A model generated the notes under the pieces. It was not told the origin of the DNA. It searched no databases and worked only from the letters and a program-made list of their open reading frames with translations. From NCBI GenBank assembly GCA_027596075.1, contig JADGJC010000013.1, forward strand, positions 62,001 through 126,000: a DNA stretch of 64,000 nt, in the 5' to 3' direction. This document shows positions 26,541 to 38,576 of the stretch, piece by piece. The position numbers were made by a program, and so were the translations under genes. Every line of letters starts with the position of its first letter. Position 1 is the stretch's first letter. This DNA comes from Rhizophlyctis rosea (taxonomy: Eukaryota > Chytridiomycota > Chytridiomycetes > Rhizophlyctidales > Rhizophlyctidaceae).

Positions 26541-27756
26541 CAAGAATATTGAAGGAAAGTTGAGTGTCGACTGTCGACACGCTCTTCATATCCGTGGCTT
26601 CTTTAGGAATGTTTGTAATTTTGAGAGTGATCCTGAACCAGAAAATAGAACCTTCTCCATACTCTGACATCAACCCATATGTGCCCCCCATACTATTGAT
26701 GATGCTGGCGACAATCGACAAACCGAGCCCTGATCCTTTTCCACCTTGTGTTTTTTCCGGATCGATCTGTACAAAGGGTTTGAACAGTTTACCTTGGTTC
26801 TCCTTTTTGATCCCGATTCCCGTATCTTGAACATGGGTGTATATGGAAATTTCCTTGTCATTTTGTTCTTCAACCAGAGTCTTCAAGGTAATAGTGCCGC
26901 CAGATGGAGTAAATTTGGCTGCATTCGACAGATAGTTCTTTACAACCTGACCTAATCGCTGCGCGTCACCTAACAGTTTATAAGGGATCTCATCTATGCG
27001 ATGGTCATAATCCTTTACGAACGTTACCTTTTTGTCAACCCAGTTCATCTGCATAGCACGTACAACGTCCTCTATCATACTGTGATAAACAAATGGTCTC
27101 TCAACTATGGTGTATTTGCCCTCTTGACTCATCTTGCGGAAATCGGGCGAGTCATTTAAAATGGTTACTATGGACGAAAGACCGGTGTCGACGCTTCCTA
27201 GAGTTTCGAGCGATTCAGCGCCTAGAGCCTTTCTCACCGCGGGATCGCTTTGAAGGTCATTCATGCTCAAAATCACACTGTTCAGGGGAACCCTCATCTC
27301 ATGAAAGAGCATGCTGGTAAACTGCGTCCTTCGGTTTTCTTCTAATTTCGCTTTCTCTTGAGCCACCGTTTTTTCCTTAATCTCCACTCGGAGGTTATCG
27401 CTCAGACGCCTATTGTTAATATCTGCGATGAAACGAGCACGCTGGGTGGTCTCACGGGATTTGAACACCAAAATTGCCATCGCTTGTGCTCCAATTATAA
27501 ACAGGAAACCGAACCAAGTCGTGAGAGTTTTGTTTGGAGTAACCACAATGACAGCCCAGAATACAGACATGATGTACTGTAAGATCAAAAATGCGATGGT
27601 CATCATCAACGCCAAATCAAAATTATCAGTTGCCTGGATTGGCAAGGGAGCATGCGCCACCTCACTGATAGGCATGGACCGCACATAAAGATGGATTTTG
27701 TCAATATTCGCCTCCGAAAACAGCTTTTTCGTCAAATGCGGGACGAGCGCGATTCC
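26455..27756 (-). pseudogene. Hybrid histidine kinase truncated at both ends
   Basis: Open frame without an initial ATG; it is closed upstream by a TGA at 27757-27759 and the first in-frame ATG is at 27675. Two membrane helices (MMTIAFLILQYIMSVFWAVI and FGFLFIIGAQAMAILVF) are followed by a coiled linker, the H-box MLFHEMRVPLNSVI, the N-box KNYLSNAAKFTPSGG, DTGIGI and GSGLGLSIV. The receiver begins ILVTDDEPNTRKVMRRLLDR and stops after about 30 residues, before its phosphorylated aspartate. The 5' cut coincides with the right edge of the island, the 3' cut with the convergent gene at 26160. The kinase core is intact by eye; signalling through the receiver is not possible. Confidence 0.75.
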
Positions 27757-27877
27757 TCAAGGTGGCATGTTTACATCCCTCAACCGCCTCACCCTTATGA
27801 AGAGCCGAGGCATTTGCTGAGCCATACGATGGTATCCCCATTTGCGATTGCCCATCATGGCCTACGTCTGCATGTAT

Positions 27878-28673
27878 TCAAATGGGGACACATTGCCGCC
27901 TTAAAACCTTGCAGTACCACATCCGTTTTGAGCACACTGCGAATGTGAACGCTTTGTGAGAGCACATATGGTGTCTGTGTTCCAGTCTCTCCAAATGTCC
28001 GTCCGGATTCATGATACAGACTTTCTCATACTTCATTAGACTATCCTCTTTCTGTACATGCAAAGCGTTCCAATTGTTCTGCCTCCAATAGTTACAATGA
28101 ATCGTGGCGCCAATGTGAATGTATAGAAGGGTCCCCTCATGTTTCTGGAGCTTCATCAATTGTCCGTTCTCTAAACGCCATGGATCTACCAACAACATAC
28201 TGCTCCCGAAGATCCTACAAAAGGCATATAGGTGAGAAAGCAAAGGGATGGTGATCCACCATGATCAGCTTACCTTGGCCCGTGACTCTCGGATAACAAT
28301 GGGTTCCGCATAAATGTGACCTGAAATCTGTCGACCTAATGGCCGACCTGCATGCCCAGTTTGAGGTCCGAACGAGATATTGAGTCCTCTTGCTTGCACA
28401 TATCTGTGGAGCTGATGAGTGACCCGCACCGCAATGGATCACCAGAGAAGACAGTGTTCTTACCTGTTTGGCTGAAACATTCCACCAGATGAAGTCATTG
28501 ATGGACCAGCCCTTTCATATAGCCTTCCGAGCGGCACGGGATACGCTCCTTCTGACACCCTCTGAAAATGTAACATGAATCAATATGAAGCGCATCCTGC
28601 CATGACGAAAGCCCCTCACCCTTCCAAATGCATGTCGTCGGGGCGGCTGCTGATGCGTTACGCGCCGCAACAT
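27878..28673 (-). CDS. Unrecognised protein, three exons, first gene right of the island
   Basis: Readable as ATG at 28673 (MLRRVTHQQPPRRHAFG), an exon with EGAYPVPLGRLYERAGPSM, an exon with GLNISFGPQTGHAGRPLG and GHIYAEPIVIRESRA, and a last exon with IFGSSMLLVDPWRLENGQ to a stop at 27878. Introns start GTAAGAACAC (near 28464) and near 28272. No domain recognised. The start lies only 16 bases after the stop of the WD40 gene on the same strand, so the true start may be the later ATG in MTSSGGMFQPN, or the two may share a transcript. The 3' end is about 120 bases from the island border. Confidence 0.5.
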
Positions 28674-28689
28674 TTGTCTATTGAAGAGA

Positions 28690-31600
28690 TCATTCTTTCA
28701 GCCATTGCTCCATCACTGTGTCAAAATATACTAACGTCTCGTTGAAGCGCACACCGCTCTGAGCAACGGCACGCTGGGTTACCAGCGGCTGAAAAATCGG
28801 GTGGAGAATGTTTGTTAAGTTGGTGAGAGATAGATGATTGATTGACCGCTTGGGCTGTACCCTATTGTCCAAAGTCTCTCCTTCAACGCTGAAATTTGGA
28901 TAGGCAGCATGGGGATTGAGATCCAACACCAAGTCGCGCAGAAATATGGGCTTCATATCTCGATTCGCATGGAAATCTGCGCATTGCAACTGTAATGAAT
29001 AGGACAATGTGTAACGAAAGCGTGAGGTAACACTGACCTTTGAGAAGCTTGATCTGCTCGGAAGGAATGAAGTGCAACACCCTTCCTCTTGGCTGTCGTG
29101 TTCTTTGGAAATATTGCTGCATCTTGTCCCAGTCGTCCCACGCTTCCTCATCCTCCGCGTAATAGTCATGCTCCTCCTCATATCTTCCAAAATCATAGTC
29201 ATCAAAACCAACATACCCTCCCCCACCGCGGGTTTCTGCCGTCAGGAGGCCATCCAGATTTGGATAACCTTCGCGATGGCGTCGACGACGCCTGCCACCT
29301 GGCATAAGTCCATCGATACCAAACCCTTCAATGTAGTTTTGGGTGAGTGATGTGATTCTACAGCTAAGGGGCACACCACACAGCGCACCTCGTCGTCTAC
29401 TCTTCAGGTCACCGTAATTCAGGAAAATGGAAGGTCCTTCCTCTGTATTTGTTGCAAATCAGAAAAGAGATTGGGCTTCAATCAACACTGACTCCGCACT
29501 CACCAATCTCTTCATCAAGCAAATGGAAACCCATTTTCACCATGTGTGCTGTTATCGGCGTGCCCTTCATTATGCAGTTAGCTCGTATCAGCTACAGTCA
29601 AGGAATCTGACGCACCTGGGCAATCTGCTGGTAGAAGCCTTCAGGGTTTGACTTCGTTGCCAATGCGGTCAGGATATCCCGAGGGTGAAATTTGTTATTG
29701 ACAATCAGTCGCAAAATGTGACGCGGTTTCAAGTCAAACTGTGGAGATGACGGTCAGTAACCCTTCAGTTACCAAATTTGAGTGTTCGGCTTTCATGCCT
29801 TGCGCATATTGCTGAAAAGTTGATGCGAGTCCACACTCTTGTACTGATCCAGCAAAGTGTTCAAGAAGCTTGGCAGCACAAGTCCGTGTGAGATCATCGT
29901 GCGGAGTTCTGGAATGCTCAAGCCTGTGCCATCGCAATCAGTCTTAGATGCCCATCAACAGGTTGGAGGAACGTACTCTTAGGAAGTTCATCTTCGGGCA
30001 CCCCTTCTTCCTCTTCCTCTGCCTCCTCCTCCTCCTCCTGATGTTGCCGATCAGCATGGCACATTGATACAAATCAATTTCAGAACTGTTACCGATGATT
30101 CCTCCGGCTTTTTAGCTTCTGCTATGGCATTCTGAATCTCCTGCTTATGCCTACAAGGACATTCAGCAATAACTCGTTCAGCATTTTCCGTCATTCACTT
30201 ACCAGTAACTTGGGAGATCTTCTTCCTTCGTATGAGCTTTGATGTTGAAAATCTGAAGAATATGTTGGAGTAAATGATGAAAGGGTGATGGATGATACAT
30301 TACTCACCAGCAAGCGATTTTGACATATGCAATACATATCATCAGCTTCATCCACGTAGATGGATGATACGGGTGCCGGAACATTGATTTGAAAGAGAAG
30401 ATCACCCCTCCTGACAGACCATAAGCGGCATGTAGAGTCCATCGATCCCGTGATGACAATGCTGGTAGCGTGCGAGGGCGTTGGTTATGCCATTGCCAAT
30501 CAGCATGACAAGCATTGCAATGCGACATTACTCAGAAGCGTTGTTGAACCGTACCGCAAGAACCGGACCTTCGTGTCGGTATGTAAATCTTAAGTCTGCA
30601 TGATAGCTTAAAGCGATCGGAATCTACATGTGGCAGAGGTTATGGACATTCTTTCTCAATTGGCATTGCATGCCGCTCGATTACCTCGCCAACTTTCAGA
30701 CCGGAGAAGTCTTTCAGTTTGATCTGGATATCGTAGGCTTCCTCTGTCACATCAATATATGAATCCAACTTTTGCCCAATATTTTTCGACTCCTACGCAT
30801 TCTTGAAATCAATACAACGTCAAACCGTGGACCTTCTGGCTATGACACACCTGCAACTCCTGCTGAACCGCACTGGGCTCTCGCTGATATGATGACACAC
30901 TCCACAGCTTGCATGTGTTGTCCATAGCTCCAGTTGCAAGAAATTGATTGTTTGGTGAGATGCGCACTGCGAGGATTGACCCTGAAAAGGCTTTTAGAGG
31001 GCCTGCGGAATGGAAGAAAATAGGATAGTCTAATACCTGTATGGTGTCGATCCTGCTCAACCCAAGCCATCAGATTTCTCTCAGTCCCATCTTGAATCCT
31101 GGAAGCATACCTTTCAGGACGATCATTGGTGCCTTCCTTTATATTGCATATGCTCACCAGTCCGGATCCGGTAAAATATCATCAATCTGCAAGGTGGAGG
31201 ATACATCCCAGGCAGTCACATGCCCATCGCTTCTTCCACATATGATTCGGTCCGGCCGATCATAATTGAAATCAAAGCACCGAACTGCTGCGGGATGTCG
31301 AATCAAAGATCCTACGAGAGCGCCTGAAGTGCGGAAATCGGAAATGAGCAATGCATTTGAAACAAAAAGGTACGGTTGTTCCTTTTGCGGCATCATACCT
31401 GTCCGCCATTCCCAAATTAGAACTCGGCCATCATCAGAAGCTGAAAATATCTTTTCCGAGTCCGCCGAAAATTCCACTTGGTAGATCTGTCCCCTATGGC
31501 CTTCAATCACCCTGTTTCAAGAGGTCAGTCGGATTCTTAAGAACTCGACGGTTATGCCTGAACCTACTTTTCCGCCCTTTTTGTTTTCATGTTCCAGATG

Positions 31601-32411
31601 ACAAGACGTCGGTCGTCTCCACACGTTGCCAGCAATGTTCCAGGTATGTTGAACTTACAATCTCGGATATTTTCTGCAGGATTGAAGATGTGGCTAAGTC
31701 TACTTCAAAGTAATGCTTATTAGCAAGAATTACCTTTATGAACACTTCCGGTCGTTCGACCGAACTATATAGATATGGGATGAGTATATGAGTACTACTT
31801 CACGAAGTTCAAATGACATGATTCAACCTTGGTAATGACATTCAAGCTACTCAAAGACCATATGTACACGACTTTGCCAACGCAAGTGGCAACTATTCCA
31901 GCTGATAAACACACGTCAAAATTACCGATAGCAACGTCCAGAGCGAGGCATTGTTTTAGGATCGTTGTGATGATGCGCCGATTTGCAATGCGGACATTGG
32001 CACCTCCAAGGGACGCATCAATCGCTTTGAAATGAATCCCAGGCAATGATGAGTGGTGCGGAATGCGACATGAATATCCATTTCTCTCCCGCCAAACCTT
32101 TTATGCCTTGACTTGGATCCAATGATTGCGATGACTCAGGAGCCGCGCGAGGTCGAATACCAGAAAAGATCCGAGATTGTGGCCGGCTCCGTGAGTAGTC
32201 GCTTGAAATTCGGGGGCCCCCAGCGAAAAACGATGGAGGTCTTGTCTCTCCTGTATACATGGCTAAGATAACCAATAATCGTGAGACTGCAATGTCTGCT
32301 TAACGATCTGAATTGCGAGGGAGAAACAACTCGAAGTTCGTCCAGCTTCACGTAAGGCATGAGCGCCACTTGCATCGCCTTCACCGTGCCTTCGCGCCAC
32401 ATTAACGGCAC
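28690..32411 (-). CDS. Large WD40-repeat protein with acidic linker
   Basis: Many small exons between about 32411 and 28690. WD40 blades are clear, for example GHRGQIYQVEFSADSEKIFS, FSASDDGRVLIWEW, GRSDGHVTAWDV, ATGAMDNTCKLWSV and TGSMDSTCRLWSV. After the propeller comes a Glu-rich stretch (about 30000-30040). Helical exons follow (GLSIPELRTMISHGLVLPS; FDLKPRHILRLIVNNKFHPR), then an acidic/Gly region (about 29150-29330) and a final exon with FLRDLVLDLNPHAAYPNFS, ending VMEQWLKE. I do not recognise the family; the layout suggests a scaffold, possibly flagellar. Start uncertain: ATG at 32411, or one at 32496 that would almost touch the divergent ASNSD1-like ATG at 32499. Confidence 0.65.
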
Positions 32412-32498
32412 TGCAAGCTGCGGGAAGGTGAAAGCCGGCTGAAGGCTGACCTGCGCAAACTTTTCCCACTGATCTTATTTTTAGCAGGCCGAGCATTC

Positions 32499-35009
32499 AT
32501 GTGTGGAATTCTCCTGATAGGCTGTGAGGGTCGGGACGTCAGCCTGCCACCACAAGTGCGTCATCATATTCTGTGATCTGCTAAGTTAGGAAGCGCTAAC
32601 ATGTCGGATTGCACCATCAGCTTGCAGAACTGTGTTCTCAACTTGTGGAAGTCAACGCTCGGCGTGGTACGCACTCTTTGCTAAAACTCGAGAAAGTGTC
32701 GTGCTCACCTTGTCCAGACTTGCAGGCCCAGACAATTCCAGCTCTCTGCCGCTTACCGTAAAGGGTGCCACTGCTCAGAATGCGTGGCACCTGAGTATGC
32801 ATGGTTGGACTTTACACTTGAGAGGACCAGAACCCGTGGCTCAGCCTGTTGTGGATGAGTACAGTAATATCCTCTGCTTCAACGGGGAAGTTTTCGGTGG
32901 TCTGCAGGTACGGTTGTTGGGTTCATCCCAAAATGTTCTTTGTAGCACAATCGGAGACAATATGTCCAATACATGAGACTACAACTTGCCAATCATGTTT
33001 ACAGATCCCTCCAGATCAAAATGACACACTTGCATTACTCCGTGCTTTGAGATGCCCTTCCGGAAATGCTCATGACCATCTTTTGAGTGTGTTTGAAAAG
33101 ATTCGTGGGCCATGGGCTTTCACCTATTGGCAGGTCCGTTCAGCTGACCAACTTCTCAAAAATTATAATGCGGGTTCCTGACCGCATCTCACCACATAGG
33201 CTGCAGCAAACAGGCTGTACTTCGGACGTGACTTCTTGGGTCGGCGATCCCTCCTTTGGAGCTTTCCCAAAGATGATTACAGATCCTTCTTGTTGTCTTC
33301 CGTTGCTAGCGTTAATACCAGCCAATCAGTCCCAAACAACATTTCATGGGAAGAAGTTCCAGCCAATGGAATCTATTGCATTGACTTCAGTACACTTGAC
33401 GAGCAACAAATAGTAAGGCTTCATACATTGACTTGTTAGCCCATCGCATTGACTCAACACCTCGTTTCGCATGAAAGGATACGCGTGAAGCACTACTTCA
33501 TTTTTCATGGATGACACACGATATCGCAGCAGACACACAATCGGCCTCCCAAATGGTAGGCTGCTTGAGGAAACCTCTAATACTTGCTCCAAGCTAAACA
33601 ACCATGAACATCAACAGCGAGCGCCGTTCAGTAGACTGAACTCGTACCTTCCATTCGCGGTCCAATCTGAACCACCCATCACCGACTCTCATATCTTACC
33701 TGACGTCCAGACAATACACGGAATGCTTGAAGCTTTGGACATGATGGAAGCCAACCTGGCAGAAGCAGTGAAGCTGCGTATTGATACGATTCCTCCACCG
33801 AGCGAGACTTCTGCCCGTCTCGGTGTGCTATTTTCCGGTGGATTAGACTGCATATGCCTCGCAGCATTGGCAGATAAATTCCTTCCACCAGGGGAGCCGT
33901 GTGATCTCCTCAATGTTGCCTTTGAGAATCCGAGAGTAAACAAAACGAAGGCAAATGCGTCAGCTGGTGCCGAACAATCCAGCGGCAAAAAGAAGTCTAA
34001 GAAGAAATTGAATCCGAACAACGCTACCGATTCAGTATCGACCGCTCCTACATTATCTATGTACGACGTCCCGGACCGCAAAACAGGGCGGATGGGTGCT
34101 CGGGAACTGGCAGCGTTGTTTCCTGGAAGGCCATGGCGATTTGTGGAGATTGATGTGCCGTATGCAGAGGCGGTTGCTACACGGGAACGGGTGCTGGAGC
34201 TGATGAAGCCGTTGGATACTGTTATGGATTTGGTTAGTGCCAATGTTTTCAGGAGACTGCATTCAAGATAGCGTCAACTATTCCCACATAGAGTATTGCT
34301 ATCGCCTTCTGGTTTGCTGCTCGTGGCGTTGGGCATGTGAAAGGTGAAGATGGGGTATGTTGGATTGCTCTTTGGACGCGTTCCTTCCAGTTCTTGCTGC
34401 TAATCATGAACTGCTTTGGCAGACACCAGTCCCATATGTAAGCCGGGCCAAGGTGCTTTTCAGTGGACTAGGAGCAGATGAACAGGTGCCAGCCTCGTGC
34501 AATTTGCACACTTGCTATTTGAAATAACATCAACGACTTGCATACAGTTAGGCGGATACAGCCGTCATCGAGTGCGATACAATCAGGAAGGGTGGGCGGG
34601 CTTGATCAAGGAAGTCCAACTGGACGTCGACAGAATATCATCGAGAAACTTGGGACGAGACGACAGAATTATATCAGATCATGGACGAGAGGTTTGCTGT
34701 CATCAGTCGTTGTAACGTTGAGCAAAATTTACAAAGCAGAATTTGTTGTAGGTTCGATTTCCATTTTTGGCAGAGGAAGTTATGTCATGCCTTGCTTCCA
34801 TACCCATTCACCTCAAAGTGGACCCGCGGTATGATCGAGGAATCGGGGAAAAGGTACTCTTGAGACAGCTGGCTCGTAGAATAGGATTAGATAGAGCAAG
34901 TACCGAACCGAAGCGAGCAGTGCAATTTGGAGCCAGAACAGCAAAGATGGAAAGTGGACGGCAACAGGGTGTAGAGAAAGCAGCTGGTGTAGACAACACA
35001 GACAAGTAA
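32499..35009 (+). CDS. Asparagine synthetase domain-containing protein (ASNSD1-like)
   Basis: Starts MCGILLIG at 32499, so the catalytic-type Cys2 of a class II glutaminase domain is present. Later exons give [27 protein letters not shown] and CFNGEVFGG, the standard glutaminase landmarks. The C-terminal half has the PP-loop [20 protein letters not shown] (about 33810-33880), a basic insert of about 50 residues, then [19 protein letters not shown] and a C-terminal [15 protein letters not shown]. This is the ASNSD1/YML096W family, related to asparagine synthetase but of unproven activity. Seven or so exons; the end at 35009 is supported by the final exon. The downstream gene is convergent. Confidence 0.8.
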
Positions 35010-35195
35010 GACATCGTGAAAATGCTGCCCCGAAGTATTTGACGATCGGAATCAACACTGCACAATATGTGAATGCGTGTCATTTGTGGGTACTATTTCT
35101 ACCGGCTGATCAGCTGCCACAGGACTGCTAAATAGAAGATATCTTCCAATGGGTATCAAATGTAGGCTAAGGCCCCGGAGCAACACATCACCGAC

Positions 35196-37243
35196 TCATA
35201 TCCTTCCGTGACTTTTACGCCCAGCCCAATATGCCACCACCGCAACTGCAACCCAACCCCATGTGGACCAAGGTATCACCCACCCCAAACGCTGCAAGAG
35301 CCTGGCGATGGGTCCTTTGAACTCCTTTGCCAAGCCCTTCCTGGTCAACCACACTCCCGTAGGAGTGTACGCAAACGGTGGGTATCGAGGTCTGTTCATC
35401 AATTCAGAAAGTTTGAACGAGCGTATCATGACCGCCCGGGCATGCGTAAACGCTTCAATTCCGAATTTGCCGTGGTATTTGCCCATTCCCGATGGCCCGA
35501 TACCACCAAAGGGTAGGCCCGGAACTGTTGGCATTGTGATTCGTTCATCAAGGCGACACCGAAAAATTTGAAGTATATATCACGGAGACTTACCAGTCGT
35601 ATTCATGAGAACGTCATTCACCAGCACCATCCCAGATGACGTATTTCGCAGGACCCTCTCGATTGTCGCTTTGCTCCGAGCATACAGATACAATGTCAGA
35701 GGATGTTCCCTAATTAGATGGTTGGAACAAAAGTTTTGCATCTGTTGCATGCTGCAGTATATCTCATTTCACCTTTCAGCAATATATGCAATAGCCTCAT
35801 CCACGTCCTCCACCTCCACAACCGGCAGAAGTGGCCCGAAAATCTCATCTTTCATCAATGGATTTTGCGATGCATCTTTGCCGACGCCAGCAACGACGGT
35901 CGGAGCAATGAACAAGTCAGATTCGTCGGCTTGACCGCCCACTACCACCTTGGAACCCGAAACAGCCAGCTGTGAGTCCAGCATGCTTTTCAAACGTTTG
36001 AAATGGGACGGGTTGATGATGCGCGCAAGATGATCGACTTGCTGAGGGTTTGAGGTCAGCAGTTCCCGAGTGGCTTCTTCGATAGCCGTATAGAATGCCG
36101 GAGCGAGTTTGCGTGGAATCAGAATGTAATCGGGCGCGATGCATGTCTACGAACAAGTGGACGTGAATCCGCTGACCTAGTTGAACCCCATGGCAACTCC
36201 CGTGTACCTGTCCAGTGTTGATGAGTTTGCCCCACATGATACGCTTCGCCGAAATGGCTAAATCCGCATCCTCCGCCACGATCGTTGGGCTCTTTCCACC
36301 AAGTTCAAGAATCGTCGGAGTCAAGTTTTTCGCGGCTGCAGTTGCAATGATTTTGGCGACGTTGGTATTGCCGGTGTAAAAGATAACATCGAACTTCTGC
36401 TTTAGCAATTCGGTGGTCTCGGCGACTGCGCCATTCACGACGCAGATTGCGGACGGATCCAAATACTTTGGTATCAATTCAGTCATCACGAGAGCCGCAT
36501 GTTTTGATACTTCTGAGAGCTGCAGGTGGGATTTTGTTAGTTAGTGACGGTTCAGCGGTCAGGCAGATGAATACATGCCTTGATCACGACAGCGTTGCCA
36601 CCTGCAATCGCAGCCGCCACGGGTGCTAAGGTCAATTGGTAGGCGCTGAAGAACATTCAGCATGCTACAAGTGGAATCATTTCAAACATCGCGTCAACTC
36701 ACTAATTCCAAGTACCGATGATCAGCGCGACACCCAATGGCTCTCTTCGTACTTCACATCGGTCGCCAACATAAACGATTGGCGTTGGCACCTTCTCTGG
36801 TGCTACCCAGTGGTCCAAATTTTCCACATACTCGATGATTTCATTTTTCAGAATTAGTATGTCGGTGGCAAAAGTCTCTGCCGGGTTCTGCAATGACGGA
36901 GCGACAGACGAGGGGAGAATTGACAGGACGTTCCAAAGTGTTCAAGCCCACGTTTACTTCCCAACCTTTCTGAGATCGGCGTACGAGGCATCCACTAAGG
37001 CCTTTTCGTTTTCATCAAGAAGACGATACAGTCCTAGCAGTTGTTGCTTTCTCCACTTGAGGCTTCTTGTGATGCCTTTTTGGAAGGAAGCTCGCGTGGT
37101 CTCTACGATCTGTGGGGTTGGAGGTAAGTGGATTTGGCGAGTATGACTGTCACGGAAACCCATCGTGCCTTTGAGAGATCAGCAAGACTTGTGTATGGCA
37201 ACTCCACACTTGCAGAAGATCCCTGTGTTGTTTTTGTAGTCAT
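35196..37243 (-). CDS. Fatty aldehyde dehydrogenase (ALDH3 type, tail-anchored)
   Basis: NAD-dependent oxidation of aldehydes to acids. Exon 1 runs from the ATG at 37243 (MTTKTTQGSSASVELPY); the splice GTGACA..CACAG joins to IVETTRASFQKGI. Later exons contain ILELGGKSPTIV (catalytic Glu region) and NTGQ spliced to TCIAPDYILIP, which restores the catalytic Cys. DEIFGPLLPVVEVEDVDEAI and LPFGGIGPSGMGKYHGK follow. About 540 residues. The last exon ends in a hydrophobic helix (GWVAVAVVAYWAG) and a basic KSHGRI tail, as in microsomal or peroxisomal ALDH3A2-type enzymes. No damage seen. Confidence 0.88.
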
Positions 37244-38576
37244 GCCGGCGTCACAACAGATATGTGCTATACCTAAATGGTTGTGATGGTTTACATTGAC
37301 AGCTGCAGCGGAGAAAAGCTGTGCTGCGTCGCACCCCTGCACCCACTGCGCATGTGCAGGCAGGACGCGTCATTGCAAGTGGCTTGTCAGCTTGGTCAAG
37401 GGATCGAGAAGGGTCCAGGGTGCAGGACCCTATTAAAACCCTTCCCCAATTCCGTCAAGCATTGTGAGATTGGAGGCTGTCATTCTCTTTTCCATACAAT
37501 ATCCTTGCCAGTTCTGCCTAGTAGGTCAGAAAATGAGAAGGATAACACCTGGCGGCTCACTACGCAAAACGCTCCTCTCAAAGTTCTTAAAGCCATCCTG
37601 AATGCTAGATCATGTGTTCCAGCGGAAGACGACTGCTGTTCTATTGTTCTGAACCGCTGTACACTCCAGTGACTCCACACTCTTCAATTAGCGAAGATCC
37701 CCACACCCAACGTTGCAAGAAGCTGGGACAAGAAGGATCCATTTCATGGCCAGTGGCAACTTTCACACGCACATCGCGGAGTTCTCTGCATTTCCCCGAT
37801 GTGACTTAGCACACAGTCTGAAGGATTGGACAGCGTAATGACAAAAAAAGGGTGCACAAATGTACACAAGGGCCAACCGTCGACACCGTTTTTATGCTTT
37901 TTGGCTCTACTGGTAGCCACCCAGAAATTGAACTTGCATTTGAACGGCAGTCAAAGCCTTGGCCCAAAAAGTGGATGTGGCTGACGTCGGGCCCTGTGGC
38001 TCTGGGCCCTGGACCTCTTTTTCTCTCCAAATAAGGAAACATGTGTTTCGATTTTTGACTTTGAAAGTTGCACCATGCAAAACAAAGTTGCACAATGCAC
38101 AAACCCGCCTCCCTCCACACCTTCAAAGGCCTAACCATCCAGCGGGGTCCCACCAAATTTGGGGAAAGTGCTATCCTTGGCAAGCGAAGAATGGGGCTAG
38201 TAACACATGGGTAGTGCACACCTTCCTTATAATTTTAAGCGCACAAGGTTCCCCACAGCAAAAACGTTCACGTCCACATCCCGACGCGTTTGCGGAGAGT
38301 CCAACCGGGAAGCGTGACGAAGTCTCGCCAAATTTTTGCTCCTAATGATGAAGTCCCACATGTCGCAGTGGGTTCTTCTCTACGCCTCAATAGTTTGTAC
38401 GACGTAGCCAAGTGCAGATGCTTTGAGGTCTGGTGTGGGTGATCACTCCTACATGTGGAGACATGAGGAAGCACAATACCATAAATAATGTGCTGCATCG
38501 GTGATTCCCCATTGTCTTCTTCAGAAACCCTCTCCCTCGCGTAATTTCTCCATCGGCGCTGGTCGTCACATTCATC
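37244..38576. other. Long intergenic region
   Basis: About 1.3 kb between the divergent aldehyde dehydrogenase and GH6 genes. Several small open frames exist on both strands, none with motifs or splice-supported extension. GC-rich near 37960-38020 with repeated GGGCCCTG. It presumably holds the regulated promoter of the cellobiohydrolase. No RNA gene recognised. Confidence 0.4.

Larger units (their letters stand above)
9826..27756. mobile_element. Putative endogenous giant-virus-like island
   Basis: About 18 kb unlike its surroundings. Genes are short, nearly intronless and tightly packed, with many small membrane proteins, an Arg/Ser-rich basic protein and virion-like beta proteins. A viral-type B-family DNA polymerase, a possible capping-enzyme fragment and two histidine kinases lie among them. 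A palindrome around GTTATCGATAAC recurs in its intergenic DNA and is absent from host intergenic DNA in the window. Known context: large DNA virus insertions occur in fungal genomes, and phaeoviruses, which integrate, encode hybrid histidine kinases. No major capsid protein, packaging ATPase or helicase lies in this stretch, so it is at most a remnant. Right border near 27756, where a kinase frame stops being readable upstream; left border near 9.8 kb is less certain. Confidence 0.65.
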
